DNA of 64,000 bases from Ophioderma brevispina (lineage: Eukaryota > Echinodermata > Ophiuroidea > Amphilepidida > Ophiodermatidae): contig JAMKCH010051754.1 in the NCBI GenBank assembly GCA_023653785.1, positions 58,607-122,606 of the forward strand. The letters are read 5' to 3'. Numbering within the stretch: position 1 is the stretch's first letter; every line of letters starts with the position of its first letter. The notes beneath the pieces were generated by a model, which saw only the letters and a list, made by a program, of their open reading frames with translations, searched no databases and was not told the origin of the DNA. Shown here in pieces: positions 35,463-47,106 of this stretch. The translations under genes were made by a program, and so were the position numbers.

Positions 35463-36265
35463 ATACTACTCTTAGGATTGAAGCTTGGAATATGATGGTT
35501 ATTTTGCTTGCATTGGAACATTGCGCACTTCCAAGCTCAATTTAGATCCAATTCAAAACATCTTGCGTAAAAAGCTTGATATTTTTTGTCTTTGTGAGAA
35601 CATGGCAAACGCATCTGTTGATAATTTACATCTTGAGGGTTTTCATAGTGTAGAATCGGAGACCCCGCTCTAATAAGTCACCTCATGCTTTTGGGGGCTT
35701 AAGCTGTTGGCCGTTCGTTTAAATCTAATGAAGGGTGTTCAAATTTCTCCCTATTTCTAATTCGGAATTTATTGTGTTTAAGTTTTAAGCAATAAGTTTT
35801 TTGGTTCTCCCTAATGATATTAGTTTTGTGTTGTTTATATTAGTGCCCCAAACTTCAGCATATAGCAAACGTCGTGATGATATTTTTTTCCTCTTATGAG
35901 TACAGATATTGCAAAGTTGCATCTTTGGGTAGTTGTTTGTTTAATGGGCGATTTTAATTGCTTAGAATTCTTTAGAGCCTTCCTGACTATGTCCTTAAAG
36001 GATAAGTAAATATTTGAAATGTTCACTCTACTTATGTTGTGGATACTTCCTATTGTAGGAAGAATATGGAGAATCAGAATGTGGATTATGCATGGATAAA
36101 CAATTTTAGATAGTGTTAAGAGAGCGGGCTTCGTATTCTCAATGGTCGTAACGTTAGTGATTTAAATGGAAACTTACCTGTTTTATTTCATAGGGGTATT
36201 CCAGGCCTAATTGATATATGTTGGTGATGAAGTAATGTTTTCAAATATGTGATTATTTCACTCTG
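35463..36265 (+). pseudogene. LINE ORF2, endonuclease part (APE-like), broken
   Basis: Starting near LRIEAWN (35473) the sequence reads, in shifting frames, through the family's WN-NG opening, DIFCLCE (catalytic glutamate region, about 35578), a LVLPNDISFVLFILVP-like strand segment, GDFNC (about 35946) and LNGRNVSDLNGNLPV (around 36138). These are the landmarks of the APE endonuclease that nicks target DNA. At least four frameshifts and several stops are present. The 3.6-kb element begins two bases after this segment. Confidence 0.8.
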
Positions 36266-36846
36266 TAGTGGAGGGGACTATGTAAAATTTGGTGTGAAGT
36301 CAGTTAATTGTTGGCACCCAATATAAACGTCTACTACGGGTATGACTGTTCATAAAATCGATGTTGCCATTTTTTCAAGTGAACTTTAGTGACCTTGACA
36401 CAAGTGTCAAGGTCAAAATGTCATACATCGTCCAAAGTGATATCCGACCTTGGGGGCTTTTGCTATACCTAAAATGTGGCAAATTCACAAGGATATTGTA
36501 TATGCTATTTAATTTGTTAACCCATGAGCTTTGGTTTTCTTGTTATTATGCAAATAAGCTACTAGAGACAATGATGTGCATAAATTTGCTTTTGAGGCCC
36601 AGTCCGTCCAAAAGCAAGAGTTAGGCCTCAAGTCTTGCACAATGTCGTCATCTGTAAACACTATAGCTCTTGCTTAAATGCAGAATGAACCCTCACAATC
36701 CACATTATTTCTTGCTATTGCCTATACCCATGGATAAGTAATGTAAACCAAGTTGTTTGTAATAAAAATTGGGCCAAGAGAGAAAATGATTCGATGCATG
36801 TGTCTATACCAAATCATATGTAACGCATTGTGTCGTTACTGAAATA

Positions 36847-37950
36847 ATCACGATTCGCACTTCAGAGACAAAAGTTAGTAAACTATTATCGTAGTCAGTC
36901 CATGTATGTGTTTTCATTATTCGATCCCATCCAGAGGGGACACTGGATGTCTCGTCTAAGCAAGATCAAGTTATCCACCTGTACCCGGGGAGGGGGGGGG
37001 GAGCGGGCGGGGAAGATCAGGTGTTTGGGTAGGGACGTGCCCCCAGGAGATACCCATAGCTATACCATTTTTGCCAAAAAAAGGGACCCTAGCTTTACCA
37101 GAGATGCAAAGTGGGCCAAATTTAATGCCTAAATTTATATTGGTCCTTTTTTCCTCAATGTGGACAATTTTACTTCAGATTGAGAAAATTTGACTAATTT
37201 TCCCAACAATTGAGAAAAATTGGGGTTTCCGATTGAGAAAATACTGAAAAAGAACTCATTGTCATATACCAAATTGGCTATGAAGAAAGGGGTATTGAAT
37301 AACCAGAGGCTAAAAATAGACTGAGGTCTGTGGCAATCACCCGTATGGTCATTTGTGTGAGAATCCCCCTGCATATAACCAACCCCATGGCTCCCAGCTG
37401 CTATTGATGACCCATTTGTTGGTAAACAAAATTATGTTAAACAGTTTGTAAAAAAAATAAAAAAAATGGGGATTCTCTTCATTTGAATGATGCTGTATCT
37501 TTTTCAACCATAGACCCTGATTAGTCTATAGGCTAAAGCAAGATGAAGTTAGAGCCCGCCCCCCCTATAGGCCTGCTATTAATGCCCATGGTTTAGTAAC
37601 TGGATTGTGTTACACAGTAAAAAGTGTTCCACAAAAATTGCGATTTTTCCAAAAAATGGGCCGAACATGGAACGAGTGTCCTGTCACTTAGTCATAATTG
37701 ATAGATGTGTAACTCTTGTTCACCAATACGTTCACGTGTTCTAAAAAAACACTGTTATCTCAGTTGAGCTTCTTTCTCTGATGAACCTTTTTCATTGAAA
37801 ATTGGATCATATTTCCCTGGTCTTAGTGGAATAGAGTGTGTGGCAATTAAACACCACGATTCGCACTACAGAGAACCAAAAGTTAGTGTTACTATTATCT
37901 TTTCAGTCTCAGCCACATTTGATTTTTCACTTATTCTTTCCATCCAGGCC
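36847..37950. repeat. Direct repeat pair inside the long-TIR element
   Basis: The segment at 36847-36945 (CACGATTCGCACTTCAGAGA, AAAGTTAGT, ACTATTATC, CATCCAG) recurs at 37852-37950 (CACGATTCGCACTACAGAGA, AAAGTTAGT, ACTATTATC, CATCCAG). The copies are about 1 kb apart. They may be an internal duplication or the edges of a further nested insert. Confidence 0.7.
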
Positions 37951-38537
37951 CGGGATGGTCACTGTTCATTAACGGGATATCATTGCGACCAAAGAAACAC
38001 GTAAAAGGGTATATTTTTCAAGATTATGCACGATACCTACGTAAATTTTTTGTAGCTAAACACTGAAATCTTGACAAAAAAAAGATGTACTTGTCACACT
38101 TGCTCGTACTTGAACTTACATTAGTGTACGATTTTGGAAATTTAGAGTTTTTATCGTATTCGGCTCGTTTTGTGTAAGAGCTATTCAGTATAGCCTCAAA
38201 ACACAATTTCTACTTGCTTAGGGCCCCCCCCCCAAATTTGCCAATACTTATTATTAAAACCTTAAAGGTGATAGTCCACTTACCATACTTGTTTTAGGGG
38301 TGCCTTTTGACGCAATTCAAATTGCTTGTACTTGTTTTACGGTACTTTTTTAACTCTTGTTTAGAGGTGCGGGACGTCGAAAATGTGGACTTTTTGGTAA
38401 AAGCAGACTAAAAGGCCCTTTTTTGAACATCTCATCACTAAAAAGGTGGACTTTCTTCCTTGTCCAAACTCCTACACTTTAGACCATTTATTGGACAAAA
38501 TCAACAATGAGGTTGGACCTTTGGCCTTTTGTGGATG

Positions 38538-38581
38538 CGCGCGCGCGTGTGTGGTGTGTGTGGGGGGGGGGGTGTGAGGGG
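38538..38581 (+). repeat. (GC)n-(GT)n-G run
   Basis: Alternating GCGCGCGCGTGTGTGG followed by GTGTGTG and a run of ten G. Such alternating tracts can adopt Z-DNA, and the G-run is prone to assembly error. Confidence 0.85.
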
Positions 38582-38775
38582 ACCGTACGTGACCTGCTGC
38601 TGATCTCGGATTATTCCCATCTCCAATCTACTGGCCCATACCACGTTCATGAACAAAACTTATAAGCTTAGGGTATGATTTTGAATTAGGTTTCAGGTAA
38701 CAATGACCCTTACTTAGGGGCTTTGGCCCTGATTCCACGTTATAACAACAATTAATTCCATAATTTGGTTTAAAA

Positions 38776-39385
38776 ACCCCTCGTCTTACGGGGGGGGGGT
38801 GGTTATCAACCCCCAGTGAACTTTGCTCCGGGCGCTAAATGCCAAAGATCTTTCATAAAACGCTGATGGGTAAACGGTTCTCTCACCCTTCGGTCATGTT
38901 AGCAAAAAAAAATGTGAAGTCGGTAGCACCTTCACCGGTTAGGGTATGCCGACAAAGTCGAATTAGGGTATTGGTTGCCCCCTACAGATATTTTATGGTA
39001 CATTTTTGAAAATATTGTGCACAGTAGGGCCCCCCCCCTCTAAAACTCTAACTTTTTGTTAACTAGTCAATTGCCATCATTTAGAGCTGCAAACCGCCTG
39101 AAAATCCGATATTCTACGATTTTAGCTCAAATTGGATTTGTTCGCCAAATTTCTATGGGAAATGCCAATTTTCGCACAGATGACGTCATCGTGACGCCAT
39201 ACTAGGTATGTTAGGTACTTATTTGGTATCAATAGAAAAAGGGGAGGACATTAACTATACACTGAGGATCAAATCCATAAGCATCGGTGGTGGCTTATAA
39301 CGAATTCTCGCGGGGGTGGTAACTACCCTCCTTGGTAAACCGTGTTACAAAAAAAAGGCTTGGTAACTTGGTAAGACGAGGGATA
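38776..39385. repeat. Possible nested small inverted-repeat element
   Basis: CCCCTCGTCTTAC near 38777 is mirrored by GTAAGACGAGGG near 39372, about 600 bp apart, with GGTGGTTATCAACCCCC and GTGGTAACTACCCTCC-type similarity just inside. No target duplication was established. Confidence 0.4.
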
Positions 39386-39880
39386 TAGACTACATCAAAC
39401 CATTTTCTCTTGTACATTTTCATGAAACAACTTGGTTTTCAAAGCCATGGGCATATAGCAACGGTATAATGGGGGTGTGTAGGGTTAACTATACATTGTG
39501 CAAAAACATGGGCCTAACTCTTGCTTTGGACAGGACTCACCCGACTGGGGTCGGAATAAGCAGGCAAATTATGCATATTCATTGTCTCTAATTAGCTTAT
39601 TTGCCTATAACAAGAACCAAAGCCTCATGTAACAACATAATATCATATACAATATCCTGTGAAAATTTGCCACATTTTGATACAAGTCGATATAATTGGA
39701 GACGACTATATGACCATTTGGACCTTTGACCTCGTGTCAGGGCCACTAAAGGTCAACGGAAAAAATGGCAACATCGTTTTTCTGAATAGTCAGACCAGCA
39801 TCGAATACATTTATAATGGTTGCCAACAATTAACATGAACTTCATAAAATCACTCTCTGGAGAAAGAGGCCCCTCCACTA

Positions 39881-42700
39881 TGTTTTTTATTCATGACTTG
39901 GTACCATTCTCAATTCATTGTTGATTTCTTGTATTATTCGGAATGGCTGGTCGTATTATAGTGACCTTCATTAGTATTTCACTTGAGGATGATGCCATTA
40001 CATGATCTACCACTCAATAGGCCCTGGGTCACCTCACATTCTGCGCTTATGTGAACTGGGCTTTTGACCCAAGCTCGTGTAAATCTTATGTTGATTAAAT
40101 TACCAATTCGGTTCTTCAGACATACCTGTGGATGTCTGTCTTGATAGATTTTATAAGGTACTTGGTCAAATCTGTAACACTGCTGGGTTCACTAAATATT
40201 CTACTCGTACCGTAAAGGTACTCGTAAGTCTCTAAGAAATGGGTTATGATAAAAGATTGTAAAAAACAATGTACCGCCAGTTTAAAATCACTTCCTCTTG
40301 CATAAGAAAATATCCTTATGACATGTCTCTAGAAAAAAATTAGCTTATCGCAAGTTACGTGAAAAATTTATAACAGATGATTGAGTCGAAGAAAGAAATT
40401 AGAGTTCAGTTCAGGAGTATTTTTAGAAAGTAGATATAATGTCAAAACAGTGATCCTCAGCTTTTGGAAAATTTATGATGAGCTGGTGTAGTAGTAGGGG
40501 GGTTTTTTCAAAAGCTAGCATCCTATTTCACCAAGGAAATGGTGGACAAGTTTCCTAAACTTAATGAATCGGCAGATTCTCATCAAGATAAGAATTGAAG
40601 ATAATAGTAATAACTTTGTTTATAATTTTTAGATGATAACATTGTTAAAACAATCGACTTTGACATATACTGTTGTGAAGTCGTAGACGCAGCCAGTCAA
40701 TTGAAGCGTGTAAGTCTCCTGGTATTGATTGTGTTAAACTGACAGATAAAATATGGTATTTCATTGTTGGCTCCCTCGCTGGTTCGGTTATTTAATACTA
40801 TTCTTCAATCGGGTACCTTTCCTAATACATGGCGACTTAGTTCCCTCACACCAATCTTAAAAAGGGGGAATAAAGCTATCCCAAAAAAAAAACTATAGGG
40901 GTATTGCTGTATCCAGCAATTTATGTCAATTATTTGTTTAATCTTGCATAATCGTCTTAATTCCTTTGTAACTTTACATTCGAGTATGCCATCTAATCAA
41001 GTGTTTCAAGAAAGATTTTTTTCAAGAAAGGTTCACGTTACAAGTGATAAGTGTTGATCTTAAAATCACTTGTTGACAAGTACATAAGGTAGTAAATCAG
41101 ATATCTTTTGGATGCTTCATGATTTTTTCGGCTTCTTTGATACCGTGTGGCACGTAATGCACTCATATCTAAATTAAAATCAAATTGGTATTGGTGGGAA
41201 ATTTTTAGACTACTATCCGTGATATGTATAAAATCTGTCTATTTTGCGTTAATATGATATAAGTTAACTGACTCTTTTGAGACAACTGTTGGTGTAAAAC
41301 AGGGTGGTGTTTTAACGTCCAAATTTGTGGCAAGTATTTTTTTTAAGTGATTACCTACCTTGTTGATTCTTCAAGCGATCCTGTTCGTTAAAAACCACTG
41401 ACTTTGAAGTTGTTGTTAATGTATGCTGATGAAGTTGATACACTTCTATCAGAGAGTGCAAAAGGCTTACATTGTGCTCTTGATAAATCATGAAAAAAAA
41501 TTTTTATTCGATGAAATGGAAATTATTGGTTTATATTGATAAGTTCAACGATTCATGATTCTTAATACGAGTTTTTGTCGTGTGTTTAAAAAAACTTCAA
41601 AGTCAAATATGGCAACTTATGTTACAACTGCTAGGGAATACTGCTATTTAGGAATTAATTTTGTAGTTATTCAGGTTCATTTCTAAAGCTATGGAGAGCT
41701 TAAAGGAAAAAGCTTCCAAAGCGTACTTCAAAATCTGTGATAATTATATAGCTCTTCCTTTAGTTGTAGCATGAAGTTGTTTAATCTCGAATTAACCCCA
41801 TGTTTGTGTTATGGTTGTGAAGTTTTAGCACATCAATTTTACTGAAAAAATTCAATGACTTAAATTCGCTCCTTGGTGTGATTAAACATACTTGGTTGAG
41901 GATTTACATATTAAATTCTGTAAACTAGTTTTGTTTATAGGGAAAGACCTCAAATGCTGCTGTTAGGGCTGAATTGGGTAGTTATCCTCTGTTTATACCA
42001 TGCTTTGTTGATCAATTAATACTGGTGGTTCTAGAACAGACAATGCCTTTTATGGATTGTAATTCCAACTTGAATTAATGCTTTTGCTCGATAAAGGGGA
42101 CTGGCAATACTGGGTATTTTTTCTTGCGCAGATGGTATTAAAAGTATCTACACTTAATTGAGAGATCAAATATGTTGGAAAAGCCAAATATGTTGAATCC
42201 AGACTGTTTCAATAATTTGATTTTATGTAATCTACGTAAAAATATGACCCAGTTTTTGGGATTATCATGTTAAACAATTTCCCCAAACTAAGATAGTACA
42301 TACTGTGATTTGCAATGGAAAATTGTAGGTTGAGCATTATATTCTGATGTGATGTTTCGTAGATTTTGACAGCTAATTTAGTAGACTTAGAATAAGTGCT
42401 CATCATTTAATGATTGAAAAGGGCGATATTTAAAGATGCCTTTGGAAAACAGGATTTGTTTTGTAATTTATGTGGCATCTAAAGTGAAATTGAGGATGAA
42501 AACACATTTATGCTAAAGATGTACTTACTATTCAGATTTTAGGTGTTAAAAAGTTATCTGATATTTATAGCAGACAGACTGCCCATGACTCTTGATTGGC
42601 ATAACTCTTGACAGGTGACAATTTCAAATTTCATGTCGGTTATTCAAGAGTATGATTGCATACTTTTTATTTACACTGTTTTGATTGATAAACGTCAAAT
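39881..42700 (+). pseudogene. LINE ORF2, reverse transcriptase part, broken
   Basis: Reverse-transcriptase landmarks occur in order across frames: CKSPGIDCVKL (about 40707), FPNTWRLSSLTPILKRGNK (about 40818), YRGIAVSSNLC, FFDTVWH (about 41130, first catalytic aspartate), GVKQGGVLTS (about 41293) and MYADEVDTLLSESAKGL (about 41417; the active-site YADD has become YADE). Many frameshifts and stops intervene. The linker from the endonuclease resumes directly after the inserted element. The family's enzyme copies element RNA at the nicked target; this copy is inactive. Confidence 0.85.
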
Positions 42701-42873
42701 TTTTGATATCTAGTTTATAGTTCATATCTAGACATTGTCTGTATTAGATTGTTTTTTTCTCATGTTTATTACAGGTATCGTTTGTGTGCTTTGTAATTAC
42801 ATTCTGTGTGCTTGTAAGGCTGGACTATTGTGTGGTGATTATGTCAAGAAAATAAACTGAAACTGAAAACTGA

Positions 42874-43334
42874 ATATATTAGCCCATTTTTAAGCAATAT
42901 CATAATATTTTAATTGCATGTGCTATTATTTCGTTGGCGTTTTTGGCGTCTGTGGCTGTATGGAAAGCTGGAATGTAAATAAAAAATAAAATTGGCTAAG
43001 AAACCAAGGGTTTTGATAGAAAAACCCTGATTATTACCAGAAAACCTTAATTTTAGGTACAAAAAGATTGGCTTAGTAGCATTACGCCAAGCAAAGGACG
43101 AGATAACTCAAATGTCCACACAAGTATAGGCCTAATAGTGATATACATTGAAGGTAATTTTTAAAAATCCCTGACTTAAACCAAAAATGGTTATAAAATA
43201 ACGTTTCCTCAGAGGTTCTATGTTTGGAAAGGAAATTTCTCAAAGCTACATAGGCGCATGGTTTTTGGGACCCAGTTTCATCGCTTAATCCCGTCTAAGC
43301 ATGCGTAATAAACAGGCTTCAACGCGCGCCCATT
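42874..43334. other. No gene recognised
   Basis: AT-rich flank with no feature assigned. Confidence 0.4.
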
Positions 43335-43582
43335 GACAATTATTATAGGATTACGCGCCTTAAACAAACCATATTTCGCTTCCTATATATGTGGCTGCTC
43401 AAAAACATGCCGTACAAGCACACAAGCCAATTAATCAGCACCCCAGTTTCGCTTGGGTCGACGAGGCAAATGAGATTGCCCAAGAACACAAACACACGGT
43501 TTGACCACAGGGGGCTCGAACTCACGATTTTAACGGTCTAATGATCATGAGTCCAGCCCTTTTCCACTGACCACACGTGACC
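43335..43582 (-). mobile_element. tRNA-derived SINE with conserved core
   Basis: On the minus strand a tRNA-like head carries an A-box region (GTGTGGTCAGTGG, about 43564-43577) and a B box GAGTTCGAGCC (43513-43523). A core follows with TTCTTGGGCAAT, CATTTGCCTCGTCGACCC and ACTGGGGTGCTG, resembling the central domain shared by deuterostome SINEs. The tail ends near GCGCGTAATCCTATAATAA. The core resemblance is from memory of the family. Not a functional tRNA. Confidence 0.72.
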
Positions 43583-43782
43583 TTATAAAACATCGATGAA
43601 GTATACCGAAAAGTGAAATTGAATTCCTTGACTGAATTAAGTAGGTTGACATTGCTTCACCAGAGGAACAAAGTGGCGCGAGATTTGAGGATTAAAATTG
43701 CATTGCATGCGTGCACGCGATATTTGTACGAAAAACATGTAACTTTTAAGGTAATGTCTAAAAAGACATTGCCAATTTATTC

Positions 43783-43974
43783 CAGGGGCGGTGCCAGGGT
43801 AAAATCATAGGAGAGGCGAAACATCATAGGAAACAGTGCAAAATGAACTCATTTTGGTTAAAACCCTTAATTTTTGCGCAATTTATTGCGTAAAACCCCT
43901 GTTTTTCCTAAATTTTGAAAATCTCGGGGGGGGGGGAGCAGCCGCCCCCTTGCCACACCCTGGCGCCGCCCCCG
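43783..43974. mobile_element. hAT-type MITE with perfect 8-bp target duplication
   Basis: A 192-bp element starting CAGGGGCGGTGCCAGGGT and ending ACCCTGGCGCCGCCCCCG. It is flanked on both sides by the identical octamer ATTTATTC (43775-43782 and 43975-43982). CAGGGGCGG-type ends with 8-bp duplications are typical of hAT-derived MITEs. The interior contains a run of G (43926-43936) and no coding region. The perfect flanks suggest a relatively recent insertion. Confidence 0.92.
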
Positions 43975-43982
43975 ATTTATTC

Positions 43983-44709
43983 CACCTAATTATGATAGTT
44001 CAAAAGGAATCAATTAATGTATTTGTTCGTGGATAAGAGAAAAACTATTATTTTGTATCCCTTTAAATTCCAACAAACTTTTGGAGCAATTAATGGAAGT
44101 GTTAGGGGAGACTGATTTTGATGCCTTGGCATTATTTATATGTACGGTTCACGCCGATTTCAAGCTAGTCACTTAATATAATTCAATTCTCACCAATCGT
44201 TTTACTTCCACATTCTCGCACTTTTCAAGCCCCAGTATTCACTCAGCTGTATGGAAAATGCTGCTTGTGTAAAGAGATGGGATGGCTAATTACGCTAACA
44301 AGATCACGATCGAGGCATACGGATGTTGTTGTAGGAGACCAGATGAGATGAACGATAAGCTGGCGAGCTTTGAGAGAAAATCTGGAGAGTCAGGGTAGCT
44401 GTTCTCGATAAATGACTGCAGATCACATTAGGCTGATTGAATTGGGTATGACGGAAGCGATCTCTTTCAGATTTGTATTTAACATTTTGAAAATGTACCG
44501 GAAAACCTAGCCAATTTTGTGACGTTCTTCATTCAAGTACAACTTGAAACGGGTGTGGCACAGCTAGCGAAGTATCGTTTTTCTTGTTTGTATTAAGTGT
44601 GATTCAATTCCATGAAATTTGACATTATGAAAATAATTTGGAGCAGCAATTATTTTTCAATATCCGTTTCTTATTCGCGGGGTGGAATTGGATCATACGC
44701 ACATCCAAT
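43983..44709. other. No gene recognised
   Basis: No supported coding region or repeat. Confidence 0.4.
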
Positions 44710-45550
44710 GTTAACACTTAACTGCATTAAAGGGGTTGCACTTCCATTAGTGCATAACGGGGGGGGGGGGGGTTCCTAGGGACCCCCCCCACCTACTAAG
44801 ACCCACTTTCGAAAGGATTTTTTAGATGAAATCCACCACATTAGAAGGCTTCAAGACATCAACCATAAGGAATAAAACTGAAGAAAGTTGTCAGTAGGAA
44901 AATTAGGGGCAAAACATTGATTTTTAATTTGCGCAAAATGTGCGAAAAAGACACTAATATGTTTCTGCATTTTTCTACGACGTTGATTCAAAACCCGTCT
45001 TGCTGCTGATGGCTTAATTGGTGAAGAATGAACTATATTTAACATATTAAGCACAAACATAAAGTACTCATGCCATTTATCTTTTAGAGTTACTGGTATA
45101 AGTTACATAGGTTCCTACAGGAAACGTCAAATGATATATATATAAAATATTAGGCTCCATTGGCCTACTATAATTTGCAAGATTTTAAATAATTATGTAC
45201 TTTGTTTATGTCAGGTGTATGCATTATGAAAATCGAATCACAGTAACTCTAATAAAGATTTTTCCATTTTGTCATGTGCACTTCAGTATAGTGCATAAGG
45301 GCGGGGGGGGCTCCTAGGGGGACCATCATAGGGACCCACACCCCCAAAAACCCAGGGACCCCCCATGCTAATTAACGCAAAAAAACGACGCGATGGATTT
45401 GGCCTTTTTGTGCACCCAATGTAAGCGCAACTAAAAGTTAGACAAATACAAAAAATATAAACCAAATATATTGCAGCGTTAAAAATCGCCGGCTGAAAAA
45501 CAAAAAATGGGTCCCTAGGAACCCCCCCCCTTATGCAGTTAAGTGTTAAC
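44710..45550. mobile_element. Foldback element with GTTAACACTTAACTGCAT ends
   Basis: The left end GTTAACACTTAACTGCAT is mirrored exactly at 45533-45550. Just inside, GGGGGGGTTCCTAGGGACCC-type blocks occur at both ends, and a third copy (GTGCATAAGGGCGGGGG, CTCCTAGGGGGACC) sits at 45291-45330. The left arm has a 28-bp local duplication of TTGCAC/GTGCAT sequence. A poly(G/C) tract marks each copy. No transposase is visible. Confidence 0.8.
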
Positions 45551-46529
45551 TAAATGTAATGAATAAAACTTTATATAGTTCTAAGATATTAAGACTAGGC
45601 GACTGAACCTAGTCCACTCAATCTATGAAAAATACTAGGTACACCTGGACAAAATTGCTACAGAAGGTTTTCTTGATGTAACTAGCAGTAAAAGATCTCC
45701 CAAACAACATATCAAAAAGGTAGAAAAAGGGAAGCCTGACAAGACATGCTAATTTGCATTTATCTTACGTGGACGTATACACCCATATTCCGACAAAGTA
45801 TATAACTCATAAATGCATGTTAGGGAGATTTTCCATTTTTCTGTTAGTATTTGAACGTTTTGCATGGCTATGCCTGCAAGGTGTGGAACACTGGCATTTG
45901 ATATATAAAAAAGTGGAAAGTGATGGTCATTGTTTAAGATGGCCGCACCTTTCCCGCCAAAATTAATTTTGCATTCTAGATGATTTTTCAGACTGCAATC
46001 GGGATGGAGAGATCTTTATTTAGCAAATTATTATCAGAGTATTTATTCAAACACATTGGGTTAACTTGTGCCGGGACACTCCCTATGCGAAGTGATGGGT
46101 ATGTACCTCGGCCAGGTGAAAAATAGGGTCCTTTCCCGGGTCCTTTCAGATAAAATGTACCCAAAAATACGGGGTCATTGGGTACACAAGCTGAATAAAA
46201 AAGGGGTCATCCAGAATGAAACTTTAGGAAGGGGGCCATGCATGCCAAAGATGTTAAAACCTGAAGTAAAAATAGGAAGTGCCTCTTTTCCAGAGTTCAA
46301 ATTGCCATGGAATTATACAATTTTTAAAATGTGCACGTAGGCTGCGAAAATTTTGAATTTGGGTGTTCAAATTCTTTTAAAAAGTGGATAATTTTATGCT
46401 AACTTGTAATAAAAGTGGATAGCAGGAAAGAAGAAAATGGGGGTCATGTGAACATTTTAAAAAAGGGGTCATTTGGTAATAGCTTGGGTAATAGGTAGGA
46501 CAGCAGCATAAAAAGGCGGTCAAGCACTC

Positions 46530-46766
46530 TAGACGTCTAGACGTCCCCAAAGTCAGCATCTCACAGACCTTGACTATAACGCACAATATCTACTACAAAG
46601 CATCATTTGAGAATGCTGCAGATAAAGTCGGCCTACATCTAAATGCCAAACAGACGGAATGGAATACATGGCCGTCAATGAGGAAGAGAATCGTCAACCT
46701 ATCTGCACTACACACGGTACCCAACTCAAAAAGTAGACCTCAAGGACAGCAAGAAAGACTCAAGAG
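46530..46766 (+). pseudogene. Reverse-transcriptase fragment of a LINE
   Basis: In one frame it reads ASFENAADKVGLHLNAKQTE, the segment following the catalytic motif in RTE/L1-like reverse transcriptases (the helix ending in NAKKTE). It then continues in a shifted frame with NEEENRQPICTTHGTQLKK-like sequence. It stops exactly at the TTAA of an inserted MITE (46767). Only about 75 residues are left and the clade is uncertain. Confidence 0.7.
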
Positions 46767-47106
46767 TTAAAGTGATCGCCGAACTAGAATCGTCCCCATA
46801 CTCCAAAATTTTACCGAAAATGGTCAACATTTTGATATTTGAAGAAAGCTACTATTTTTCTCATTTACCCTGTGAAATCTTTGAGCTAAAGGATATTTGG
46901 TTTGGAAGTTATGAGCGAAAACGTACCCCATTTTGGTCGACCGATATTAATTTTACACATATAGGGCTAAGAAAATCATGTTTTTAGCTCTCAAATGAAA
47001 ACGGGTTGAAATATCAGCGTAAAACTCTACAGACGGGGTTTAGGGGTGAAAACCATTCTATCAAGATGAAAACTTTATTTGCTTAAATCGGGTCGTCCCC
47101 TTTTAA
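46767..47106 (-). mobile_element. TTAA-flanked MITE, family A, copy 3 (reverse)
   Basis: A 340-bp unit between TTAA 46767-46770 and TTAA 47103-47106. Its reverse complement aligns with 4381-4735 (GTCGACCAAAATGGGGTAC, AAACCAAATATCCTTTAGC). It is inserted immediately after LINE reverse-transcriptase sequence. Confidence 0.87.

Larger units (their letters stand above)
36268..39878. mobile_element. 3.6-kb element with long terminal inverted repeats and TA sites, inside the LINE
   Basis: The ends GTGGAGGGG and CCCCTCCAC are flanked by TA. Roughly 385 bp of each end are inverted copies. Left landmarks TTGTTGGCACCC, CGATGTTGCCATTTTTTC, TGTGGCAAATT and GCAAGAGTTAGGCC are mirrored between 39495 and 39878. 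The interior has no transposase-like frame. It carries a diverged direct repeat of about 100 bp (36847 and 37852, CACGATTCGCACT), G- and C-runs and a purine/pyrimidine (GC)n(GT)n stretch at 38538. It separates the endonuclease and RT parts of the LINE, which proves it inserted later. The superfamily is unknown. Confidence 0.85.
33450..42873 (+). mobile_element. CR1-like LINE, nearly full length, decayed, interrupted by a 3.6-kb element
   Basis: A non-LTR retrotransposon with ORF1 (PHD finger, coiled coil, SGNH-esterase-like remnant), then an APE endonuclease, a reverse transcriptase and a 3' tail AATAAACTGAAACTGAAAAC. Without the insert at 36268-39878 it spans about 5.8 kb, normal for a complete LINE. 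A PHD finger together with an esterase in ORF1 is known for CR1-group elements, which supports the class. Frameshifts and stops in every domain show it is dead. The 5' limit is approximate. Confidence 0.85.
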
